Shown here: positions 1-6,083 of the stretch, in pieces | Layout: the number at the start of each line of letters is the position of its first letter | Position numbering within the stretch: position 1 is the stretch's first letter | Source: JBMOLC01 sp049324215 | Lineage (GTDB): Bacteria > Patescibacteriota > Microgenomatia > UBA8517 | Direction: 5' to 3' | NCBI GenBank assembly: GCA_049324215.1 | Contig: JBMOLC010000027.1 | Location: 1 to 7,694, forward strand | DNA length: 7,694 bases | The notes under the pieces: model-generated | The model's input: only the letters and a program-made list of their open reading frames with translations | The model's database searches: none | What the model was told of the DNA's origin: nothing | Program-made: the position numbers and the translations under genes

Positions 1-12
1 TAGTTTTTGTAG

Positions 13-942
13 TTAATAGCCATGTTTCTCAAAAGGCAGAATCGTTCTTCTATAGATTTTCTTGAGGGGTGTCTCAAAAAAAGCTCTAAATTTATAGGGA
101 AAGTTTATACTTCCCCAGGGAGAAGGAACAATCTCTGGCCTAGGTCTAAAAAACACCTCCGGATAGTAAAAGTCTCTGGGAAAAGGAATTCCAAGTTCGT
201 ATTTGAGCTTCTTTGCCCTTTTGATTACTTCCTGGTCTAGCCCTTCCTTTCCTGCCCTTTTAAGATGTGTTGCGTGAAGGTAGGGAGTATCAAGATAGAG
301 GATTTTTTTAGGGTCCCTATCTTGTATCATTTTCCCCTCCGAATCCACCCAACCCCAGGTGCCGTGCCGCCCCCTTGAGGCAAGGCCCGGAACTGCCCTA
401 TTGACCGCCCTTAAGTTAAGGTGCCCAACCCTCCCCGCCAGGTAATACCTCCCTGCTTCTCTCTCCTGGTAGTGAAATACATCCCCGACCGGGTTTATGG
501 TGGGAACTACTATCGACTCAAGTTCATCAGCTCTTTCTCGAATTGTATCGGTTAACTTTTTTATCGACTCCTCCCACCAAATCTCGTCCGCATCAACCAC
601 GATAAACCAGGGGGCGCTCGTTGCCTCAAGCATCTTTTGCCTGGCGAGGGAAAAGGCCAGTTCCGCTGGAGCTTCCTCCGAGATAGAATCCACATCTTCC
701 CCAAGCATTTGTCCCCTTAACTCACCCTCTCTAAATTTTTCAAGACTTAGTTTTTTGACTTGAAAAACCTCCTTTGCCTTTGCTTCTCGAGTTTTTGCTA
801 TTTCCTCAATTATCTCCAGGGTTCCATCCGTACTCCCCGTATCCCAAAGTCTAACTCTGTCAACGTACTTTATGACCGACATCACCGAATACCAGATAAA
901 TCTGGCTTCGTTTTTGGTTAAGATGTGGGCCGTAATTTTCAT
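13..942 (-). CDS. Family 2 glycosyltransferase (GT-A fold), cytoplasmic
   Basis: The 309-residue protein probably transfers a sugar from a nucleotide-sugar donor to a lipid-linked or envelope glycan acceptor on the cytoplasmic side. The N-terminus shows the classic GT2 donor-binding pattern: beta strand with LTKNEARFI (residues 8-16), then DTGSTDGT (34-41). The metal-binding DxD equivalent is VVDADEIWW (115-123, Asp117 and Asp119), and a histidine-bearing YLHATHLKR lies at 221-229. No membrane segment or signal peptide is visible. The DTGSTDGT-to-DAD spacing is about 80 residues and includes a charged stretch (about 56-95), longer than in minimal GT2 domains. The ATG overlaps the flippase stop in an ATGA arrangement (4 bp), with no Shine-Dalgarno, so translation is likely coupled. 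It is the last complete gene of the leftward run, ending with TAA 12 bases from the window edge. Family call is firm; donor and acceptor are unknown. Confidence 0.93.
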   Translation of the reverse strand: MKITAHILTKNEARFIWYSVMSVIKYVDRVRLWDTGSTDGTLEIIEEIAKTREAKAKEVFQVKKLSLEKFREGELRGQMLGEDVDSISEEAPAELAFSLARQKMLEATSAPWFIVVDADEIWWEESIKKLTDTIRERADELESIVVPTINPVGDVFHYQEREAGRYYLAGRVGHLNLRAVNRAVPGLASRGRHGTWGWVDSEGKMIQDRDPKKILYLDTPYLHATHLKRAGKEGLDQEVIKRAKKLKYELGIPFPRDFYYPEVFFRPRPEIVPSPWGSINFPYKFRAFFETPLKKIYRRTILPFEKHGY

Positions 943-2210
943 TTTTTGGAAAAGTAATACGACGAAAAAAGCGAGGTCACCAAAAGGGTAGAAAGGTTCC
1001 AGAGACCAATTACGATTACCGGCCCGAATATACCGTACCTAGGAATAAAGTAAAAGTTGCCAAAAATAACCAAAGGCAGCTGAACCGTCGAAAGAAGGGC
1101 AATTGCCTGGGGCTTTTTGTAAGAATAGATTAAAGCATTGACAAATGGGGCCGAAAGGGAAAAGGGGATAAGACCGATAAGAAGCCAGGTTAAGACACCG
1201 GCGGATGCTCTATATTTAGGGCCAAGAAGGTTAGTTACGGGCTCAACCAAGAGAGTTCCAAGAAGAACCCCAACCGAAAGCATTATCGAAAAAAGAATGG
1301 TCTTACCGTAATACTTTTTGAGGTGTTTCCCCGTATAAGAAGAAAAGCGGGGAGCAATTACCGTAGCAAAAGAGGAAAGAAGAATAAGGACAGCATTTGC
1401 TAGTTGCCTGGCAACGCCAACAATGCCAGCTTCAGAAGGTGTAGCAAGTTGCAGCAAAAGAAGTGCATCTACCCTTGAAGTCGTTGCCCCCACAATTCTG
1501 TTTAAACCCAGCCAAGAAGAAAACTTCGATACTTGAGAAAAGGCCTTCCTAAAGTTCTTGGGGAAGAAAAGCCTCGGCCTTTCCCAAAAAAGTGTCAGTA
1601 TAAATGAAAGTAAAGGCGAAGCAAAAAAAGTAAGAAGAAAGGTAATAAGGTTAAGAAGATTCAAAGAAGAAAGAGTAAGAAGAATAACTAGTCTAAAAAA
1701 ATTGGTCAGGGCAGAAAAAACCGCAGCCGGCCTCCATCTCCCCTTGGACTGAAATGTTGTTATCTGAAAATCTATAAGAAGAAGGCCAAAAAGTCCCAGA
1801 GCGGCAATATAGGCAACCGCAGGATTTTCAAGCCTGAAAAACGTTCGAGAAATTAGTGAGGGAAAAAGAAGCAAAAATAAGACAAAGACCAGAGAAGAAA
1901 TTATCCTAAGTGTAAAGATAAAACTCTGCATTTTATAGGCTTCTAACCTTTTTCCTTGAGCGACAAGTCCGGAAACAAATCTGAAAAGTCCGCTAGTTAA
2001 CCCCAGGTCGGCAAAAGAAGAAAGGATGACCACAAAACCCATAACCCCGGCCGCTATCCCCCAGCCCTCTGGGGCAATGAGCCTGGCTGCGATGACGGTA
2101 AAGAGAATTCCAAATAAAAAGGAACTAATGTTGCCAAAAAACATTATTCCCGTTTCCTTGGCGGTTTTAGATAGCACCAGGTCTTTGATTTGAAAAAAGA
2201 GATCAAACAT
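939..2210 (-). CDS. Wzx-like polysaccharide/lipid-linked oligosaccharide flippase
   Basis: The 423-residue protein is almost wholly hydrophobic, with about twelve predicted membrane helices (roughly 22-44, 48-70, 95-117, 131-150, 160-182, 187-209, 233-252, 262-288, 305-327, 335-361, 367-390, 393-416). That is the length and topology usual for the MOP superfamily polysaccharide exporters. Family-like patches are ARLIAPEGWG with the following FADLGLTSGLFRF (41-78) and RVDALLLLQLATPSEAGIVG (246-265), where a charged Arg/Asp pair sits in the membrane region. Members move undecaprenyl-linked glycans or related lipids from the inner to the outer face of the cytoplasmic membrane. An AGGA at 2214-2217 lies 3 nt before the ATG, a short but usable ribosome site, and the gene overlaps the end of the GT-C-like gene by 8 bp. 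Its position between two glycosyltransferases fits a transport role in glycan assembly. The transported lipid is unknown. Confidence 0.92.
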   Translation of the reverse strand: MFDLFFQIKDLVLSKTAKETGIMFFGNISSFLFGILFTVIAARLIAPEGWGIAAGVMGFVVILSSFADLGLTSGLFRFVSGLVAQGKRLEAYKMQSFIFTLRIISSLVFVLFLLLFPSLISRTFFRLENPAVAYIAALGLFGLLLIDFQITTFQSKGRWRPAAVFSALTNFFRLVILLTLSSLNLLNLITFLLTFFASPLLSFILTLFWERPRLFFPKNFRKAFSQVSKFSSWLGLNRIVGATTSRVDALLLLQLATPSEAGIVGVARQLANAVLILLSSFATVIAPRFSSYTGKHLKKYYGKTILFSIMLSVGVLLGTLLVEPVTNLLGPKYRASAGVLTWLLIGLIPFSLSAPFVNALIYSYKKPQAIALLSTVQLPLVIFGNFYFIPRYGIFGPVIVIGLWNLSTLLVTSLFSSYYFSKK

Positions 2211-4734
2211 TTTTCCTGCGAACGAACAAAATCGCCCCGAAAGTTCCTATAAGGCTCAGGACAAAACCTAAATTAAGCTTTTCTTTGCCCTTAAAGGATG
2301 TCTCAAAAGGCCCTTCTTTCTGCCCTACATAAAAGCCGTTAACCACGGAGTAAAAAGGAATCGGTCTTACTTCCTCTCCTTGAATACCCCAAAGGCTGTT
2401 ATGACTCTCCGATAACACGAGCCAGGGACCGCCCCCTCTATCATCAATACCTGCCCCTGTGATTTTGTCTTTACCCACCTCTACCCTGCCAAGCTTGGTG
2501 AGCAAATCCTCTGAAACCGCCTTGGCATTCTCAAATTCCTTCTTGGGTATTAAGGCAACAACGTTAACCACCTTTAACCCTGAAGGGTTTTCTATGGTCA
2601 GCGTCCTTTCTCCATTTTTAAGAAAAAGTTCCTTACTCTTCCAAGAAAATAACCCTTCTTTTGCAAAATCCAGTTCAAACTCCTCTCCATCAATTTTTGC
2701 CTTTAGTGATACATCCCCCGGCATGTCAGCTCCCCGAACGGCAATTAGATAATTTCCAGATTCCAAAATTTCTAAAGAAAACTCCATTTTTTCTCCTTTC
2801 TCGGTTGAAAAGGAAACCCCTTTACCAAAATCCAAATCGTTTAAGGCTAGACCCCGGGTAAGAAGCTGGTATTTCCATTCCAGATAATCCTTGCCGCCAT
2901 AGGGTGCCCAGTCGTTTTTGTCCGCTTTTAAAGTTTCCCGAAAGTACTGGCTAAGAAACGTAAAAACAAAATCTTCTTCATCCTTAAAATTAAATGCTAT
3001 GACCGCATCTCCTCTTTTGACTTCATGGAGAAATTCGGGGTCAGCCAGACCGTCCTCAAGAAAGACCAGGCCAAAATCGCTTAAGTAGGGGGCTGTCCCG
3101 GTGTATGGTCCGACCACCGCGAGGACCTTCTTGACCGAAAACACCCCATGTTTAACACCTTCGATTTCATATACAGGAATCTTCCCCCAGTCCTTTCTGA
3201 TAAGTCCGCTTTGGGTTGCAACAAACGCATTTAAGTCTTCCCACTCTTTAATTACCTCTGCCTTTGAAACCTCTCTGGGATCCCCAGAAAAAACCAGATA
3301 TTTGATTCCTAGTATCCTAAACCAACCAAGATATCCCTCTTGTCTTAAGAAATTAAATTTGTCGTAAGTTCCTGTGTTATAAAAAGCAAAGGGGGTTAAC
3401 TCTACCAGGCTTTTGGCATCAAGGGCAGGCTTTTCCTCGGTCTGAAAAGAGAGCGCATGTCTTTCCGGAAACCAAAGGGTTCTAAAGTCGTCCTTTTCAC
3501 TTCTTAAGTTCTCATAAATTCTTTGGAAATCTTCCGGATAACTTCGTGCCCTTAAGTTTCCGTTCAGTCTTCCTGCTAGGGCGGGAAAGACAAGAAGCAG
3601 GATATAACCGTAGACAAAAAGGCTAAAAAGGGAATTGCCTACCTTTTCTACCAATATTCCTACTAAGACTCCCCCAAAAAGAACCGTGGGAATAAAAAAC
3701 TTGGTTGAATCCCTGATAGCAACGCCAAAGGGTACCGTCTCTACCAAAAACTTATAGATTTCACCCAATGGGTGCGTTTCACCCTTAACCAGAAAGACAA
3801 AAGAAAGAAAAAGAAGAGCTAGTATTAGTTCTTTCTTTTTAGGCTTAATGAGTAGTACCCCAAGGATAAGAATAGGCAGTAAGACGAAGTAATAAGGAGG
3901 ATAGGTTATAACCCCAAAAATATTCTGGGGCCAGTGGGGTTGATATAAGACAAGTCCATTAAGAAGTGAAGTAAGCTTTAAAGTTGAAACGTGGGCCGAG
4001 ACGTTTCCAACGCCAAAGGATAGAAGTGGGATTAGCCAATAAAGAGAGATTAAGGCAGTAAAACCAAGAACAATAATGAGTCTTAGTAATTTTTTCTTTT
4101 GAGGAACTATCTTAAGAAAAAGGGCTTCGAATAGTATCCAGAAAAAAAGTGTAACTAGACATACCAAGGCTACCCTGGGGTCAAAGATGGTTAAAAGTGT
4201 AAAAAGTAACAAGGAAAGACCGATATTTTTCTTTCGGGCTTCCGCAAGCAGTCTTTTCAAGTGGATTAAGGCTAAGGGAAAAACGGAGTAGGCAAGAAAT
4301 ACCCCCGCCTGTCCTCCATCCACAAGAAGGAGAAAGTAGGTATTTAGAGTGTAAAGAAGGGAGGAGAAAAACTGGATCCTGGGGGGTAACCCAAGTTTTC
4401 TGACAAAATAGCTTGCCGAAAAGAAAGAAAGTATGACCGCAGGGAAATAGAAAACGATTCTTGTTACCACCTCACTGGGAATTCCCAATTTGCCCAAGGC
4501 CCCGATAAGAAGCATTATCGGATATAGCCAGACTACCCTATTTACCCCACCGAAATTGTTTTCCCTCTCTACCCAGACCCTGGGAAAAGAAACAAATTCC
4601 TCAAAGTTTTCTTTGTAAAAATGAACGGAATCACCCCAGGCCAGGGGTTCAGGGCTAAGAAGCGACCTAAAGACCAAAACAGCCGGAATAAGAAGGGCGA
4701 GGATGAAAAGAATAGTTATGGTTTTTAACTTCAT
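2203..4734 (-). CDS. Large GT-C-like membrane glycosyltransferase with extracytoplasmic C-terminal region
   Basis: From the ATG at 4734 the protein has 843 residues. The first 390 carry about eleven membrane helices (first at 5-25). The first outer loop holds AWGDSVHFY (32-40), an acidic site where GT-C enzymes place their catalytic Asp/Glu. Other charged loop motifs are FDPRVAL (184-190) and GVAIRDSTKFF (337-347). Residues about 391-818 look extracytoplasmic and soluble, with a beta-rich stretch at 650-730 resembling a sugar-binding sandwich and WLVLSESHNSLW (771-782). A final helix at about 820-838 precedes a positively charged tail. This architecture resembles AftD/DUF3367-type and YfhO-like GT-C proteins, which use polyprenyl-phosphate sugars; substrate is unknown. 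I chose the ATG over an in-frame TTG at 4761 because the ATG overlaps the TAA of the small upstream gene (TAATG) and directly precedes the first helix (KLKTITILF). No Shine-Dalgarno is present, so re-initiation is likely. Confidence 0.82.
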   Translation of the reverse strand: MKLKTITILFILALLIPAVLVFRSLLSPEPLAWGDSVHFYKENFEEFVSFPRVWVERENNFGGVNRVVWLYPIMLLIGALGKLGIPSEVVTRIVFYFPAVILSFFSASYFVRKLGLPPRIQFFSSLLYTLNTYFLLLVDGGQAGVFLAYSVFPLALIHLKRLLAEARKKNIGLSLLLFTLLTIFDPRVALVCLVTLFFWILFEALFLKIVPQKKKLLRLIIVLGFTALISLYWLIPLLSFGVGNVSAHVSTLKLTSLLNGLVLYQPHWPQNIFGVITYPPYYFVLLPILILGVLLIKPKKKELILALLFLSFVFLVKGETHPLGEIYKFLVETVPFGVAIRDSTKFFIPTVLFGGVLVGILVEKVGNSLFSLFVYGYILLLVFPALAGRLNGNLRARSYPEDFQRIYENLRSEKDDFRTLWFPERHALSFQTEEKPALDAKSLVELTPFAFYNTGTYDKFNFLRQEGYLGWFRILGIKYLVFSGDPREVSKAEVIKEWEDLNAFVATQSGLIRKDWGKIPVYEIEGVKHGVFSVKKVLAVVGPYTGTAPYLSDFGLVFLEDGLADPEFLHEVKRGDAVIAFNFKDEEDFVFTFLSQYFRETLKADKNDWAPYGGKDYLEWKYQLLTRGLALNDLDFGKGVSFSTEKGEKMEFSLEILESGNYLIAVRGADMPGDVSLKAKIDGEEFELDFAKEGLFSWKSKELFLKNGERTLTIENPSGLKVVNVVALIPKKEFENAKAVSEDLLTKLGRVEVGKDKITGAGIDDRGGGPWLVLSESHNSLWGIQGEEVRPIPFYSVVNGFYVGQKEGPFETSFKGKEKLNLGFVLSLIGTFGAILFVRRKNV

Positions 4735-4895
4735 TATTTTTTGAGAGAAAAAAGGCCCCAAAGAACACTTAGCAAAAGGACAAAAAAGACAAAATTGCTA
4801 ATGCGTATGGCTACTCCCGGATGGGAGGTAAGAAGCAGGAAGGAAACCCCCAGGAGGCCGAAGAGAGCCAAGATTACGCCCAATTTCCAATACAT
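4734..4895 (-). CDS. Small two-helix membrane protein, first gene of the leftward operon
   Basis: This 53-codon frame begins ATG TAT TGG AAA (MYWKLG) and ends FSLKK. I translated it by hand. It has two hydrophobic segments, about residues 5-22 and 33-49, separated by a short loop containing SHPGVAIR. The ends carry Lys, which suggests both termini face the cytoplasm. I do not recognise the family. Support for it being real: it fills the whole gap between the divergent start region and the GT-C-like gene, its TAA shares its last base with the ATG of that gene, and a GAGG lies 5 nt before its own ATG. The hydrophobic, punctuated sequence also does not look like a random frame. It could be a small subunit or chaperone of the following glycosyltransferase, or a leader peptide whose translation is needed to open that gene. 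Both are inference. Confidence 0.68.
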   Translation of the reverse strand: MYWKLGVILALFGLLGVSFLLLTSHPGVAIRISNFVFFVLLLSVLWGLFSLKK

Positions 4896-4900
4896 GACAA

Positions 4901-4904
4901 CCTC
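4901..4904 (-). promoter_or_regulatory. Shine-Dalgarno-like GAGG for the small membrane protein
   Basis: On the minus strand GAGG is followed by TTGTC and then ATG (4895), a 5-nt spacing. It supports that ATG as the start. It lies just downstream of the TATAAT hexamer. It would therefore be in the mRNA only if transcription begins further upstream than that hexamer predicts. Confidence 0.45.
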
Positions 4905-4905
4905 A

Positions 4906-4911
4906 ATTATA
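4906..4911 (-). promoter_or_regulatory. Candidate -10 element (TATAAT) for the leftward operon
   Basis: The minus strand reads a perfect TATAAT ending 10 nt before the ATG at 4895. The predicted start of transcription would fall about 4899, giving an almost leaderless message. Upstream -35 matches are poor (TCGAAT with a 17-bp spacer, 3 of 6), and there is no TG extension. The call rests on the hexamer and its position in a 24-bp divergent gap. Confidence 0.4.
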
Positions 4912-4919
4912 CTTAAGAC

Positions 4920-6083
4920 ATGGCCGAAATTCGAACTTATAGCCTTCTAAAACAATTCATACTTGGTTTTATCATTTCTGTCCTCCTTCTTGAAACTCTT
5001 TTTAGGATTTATTACTTTTTGGGAGAAAGAAAGCTTCTGGGCCTCTCCCCAGCAAGAACTACCCTAATCTGGGTAGACGATGAGAAAGTTGGCAGAAAAC
5101 TAGCACCCAACCAGAGAGGTCTTTTCGTTAGCCCAAGGAAAGAATACATAACGAGCATTGAAACAAACTCGGAAGGTTTTAGGGACGTTGAGCATAGAAT
5201 TGAAAAGGGAGAGGGGAAAAAGCGAGTCATAATCCTCGGAGACTCATTTGTAGAAAATTTTCAAGTCTCCCTCCAAAAAACCTTCTTTAGACAGCTTGCG
5301 GAAAACCTTAAAGAGGAGAATGTTGAAATAATTGCCTTAGGACTGGGAAATACCGGAAGCGCCCAAGAGTACTTTCTCTTAAGAGAATGGGGGCTTAAAT
5401 ATAAACCCGACGTAGTAGTTCAGCTCTTTTTGACTGCAAACGACGTAAGAAATAACTTGGAAGAGTTAAATAAAATCTCCTACCTACCCTACCTTGAGAT
5501 AGATTCTTCAGGCAAGGTTACCGAAATCAAACCGGTAAGACAAACTTCAATTTCAACAAAAATTAAGGAAGTCTTAAAAAACTTGAGGTTTGTTGAATTT
5601 CTTTTAGGAGTAAGGCAAAACCTTTTGGAAAGGACTCCTAACAAGAATCTCGGGTATCCTCTTGACTACCATATTTACGACGAAAACTACTCAAAAGATT
5701 TCGAAAGGGCATGGGAACTGACTAAAAAGATAATTCTTGAAACAAAAAGGCTTACAGAAGAAAACGGGGGAACCTACGTTCTGGTCATTCTTGCCAATAA
5801 CGAACAGGTAAATTCTGGTGTCTGGGAAGAAATTACCAAGACCTACCCGGAAATAACCAAAACAGAAATCGATTTGGAAAAGCCAGACAAGCTTTTAAGA
5901 AAGTTTTGTGAGGTAGAGAAACTTTTCTGTCATTTTTTACTTCCCTATTTTAAAGATTATGTGGCCTCTAACCCCGATAAAAAAACACACTTCCGTTACG
6001 ACGGCCATTTAAACGAGACCGGAACAAATTTGCTGGCTAACTTTCTAACAGAAACTCTCGAAGGCTACTTTTCAATTAAGTAG
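4920..6083 (+). CDS. Membrane-anchored SGNH/GDSL-family hydrolase
   Basis: The 387-residue protein has one N-terminal membrane helix (about 11-31) with no obvious cleavage site, so the rest is probably anchored outside the membrane. The SGNH blocks are in order: ILGDSF (105-110, nucleophile Ser109), the Gly block GLGNTGSAQEY (141-151), TANDV (172-176, Asn174) and RYDGHLNETG (359-368, Asp361 and His363). A TNSEGFRD patch at 82-89 is frequent just before the catalytic core. All expected catalytic residues are present, so it should be active as an esterase or acyl transferase; removal or transfer of acetyl or acyl groups on envelope glycans is the likely use. Cys330 and Cys337 could form a disulfide. 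This ATG is the only sensible start, since no other Met follows and the helix begins 10 residues later; it has no Shine-Dalgarno. The gene is divergent from the glycosyltransferase operon, and its end overlaps the carbamoyltransferase end by 19 bp. Confidence 0.9.
   Translation: MAEIRTYSLLKQFILGFIISVLLLETLFRIYYFLGERKLLGLSPARTTLIWVDDEKVGRKLAPNQRGLFVSPRKEYITSIETNSEGFRDVEHRIEKGEGKKRVIILGDSFVENFQVSLQKTFFRQLAENLKEENVEIIALGLGNTGSAQEYFLLREWGLKYKPDVVVQLFLTANDVRNNLEELNKISYLPYLEIDSSGKVTEIKPVRQTSISTKIKEVLKNLRFVEFLLGVRQNLLERTPNKNLGYPLDYHIYDENYSKDFERAWELTKKIILETKRLTEENGGTYVLVILANNEQVNSGVWEEITKTYPEITKTEIDLEKPDKLLRKFCEVEKLFCHFLLPYFKDYVASNPDKKTHFRYDGHLNETGTNLLANFLTETLEGYFSIK
6065..6083. repeat. Short inverted repeat spanning two convergent stop codons
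   Basis: The 19-bp gene overlap is bounded by CTACTT (6065-6070) and AAGTAG (6078-6083), perfect 6-bp inverted arms around a 7-nt loop. Each arm contains the TAG stop of one gene, because both proteins end in Lys-stop (AAG TAG). In plus-strand RNA two flanking G-U pairs could extend the stem to 8. No U-tract follows on either strand, so it is not a standard intrinsic terminator. Confidence 0.4.

Larger units (their letters stand above)
4884..4913 (+). promoter_or_regulatory. Candidate promoter for the SGNH hydrolase gene
   Basis: TTTCCA (4884-4889, 4 of 6 to the -35 consensus) is followed after 18 bp by TATACT (4908-4913, 5 of 6 to the -10 consensus). Counting 7 nt beyond the hexamer places the start of transcription at or next to the A of the ATG at 4920, so the mRNA may be leaderless. 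That agrees with the absence of a Shine-Dalgarno there. The -10 overlaps the minus-strand TATAAT, sharing four bases. The -35 lies inside the small minus-strand gene. Confidence 0.38.

Noticed and set aside
22..763. Plus-strand open frames opposite the GT2 gene (22-240 and 497-763)
   Set aside because: They are antisense to a gene with clear family motifs, are Ser-rich or low in complexity, and have no ribosome site or neighbour logic.
939..2205. Recoding of TGA (as in some candidate phyla lineages)
   Set aside because: TGA codons occur at the ends of the flippase and GT-C-like genes exactly where the next gene starts. No in-frame TGA interrupts any of the long genes, so TGA looks like a normal stop.
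2459..3367. Plus-strand open frames opposite the GT-C-like gene
   Set aside because: They run antisense to a continuous 843-residue membrane protein frame and show no recognisable domain.
4735..4761. In-frame TTG at 4761 as the start of the large GT-C-like gene
   Set aside because: It would add nine residues (beginning with Gly-Pro-Phe-Phe), lies inside the small upstream gene, and has no ribosome site. The ATG at 4734 sits exactly at the upstream stop and precedes the first helix.
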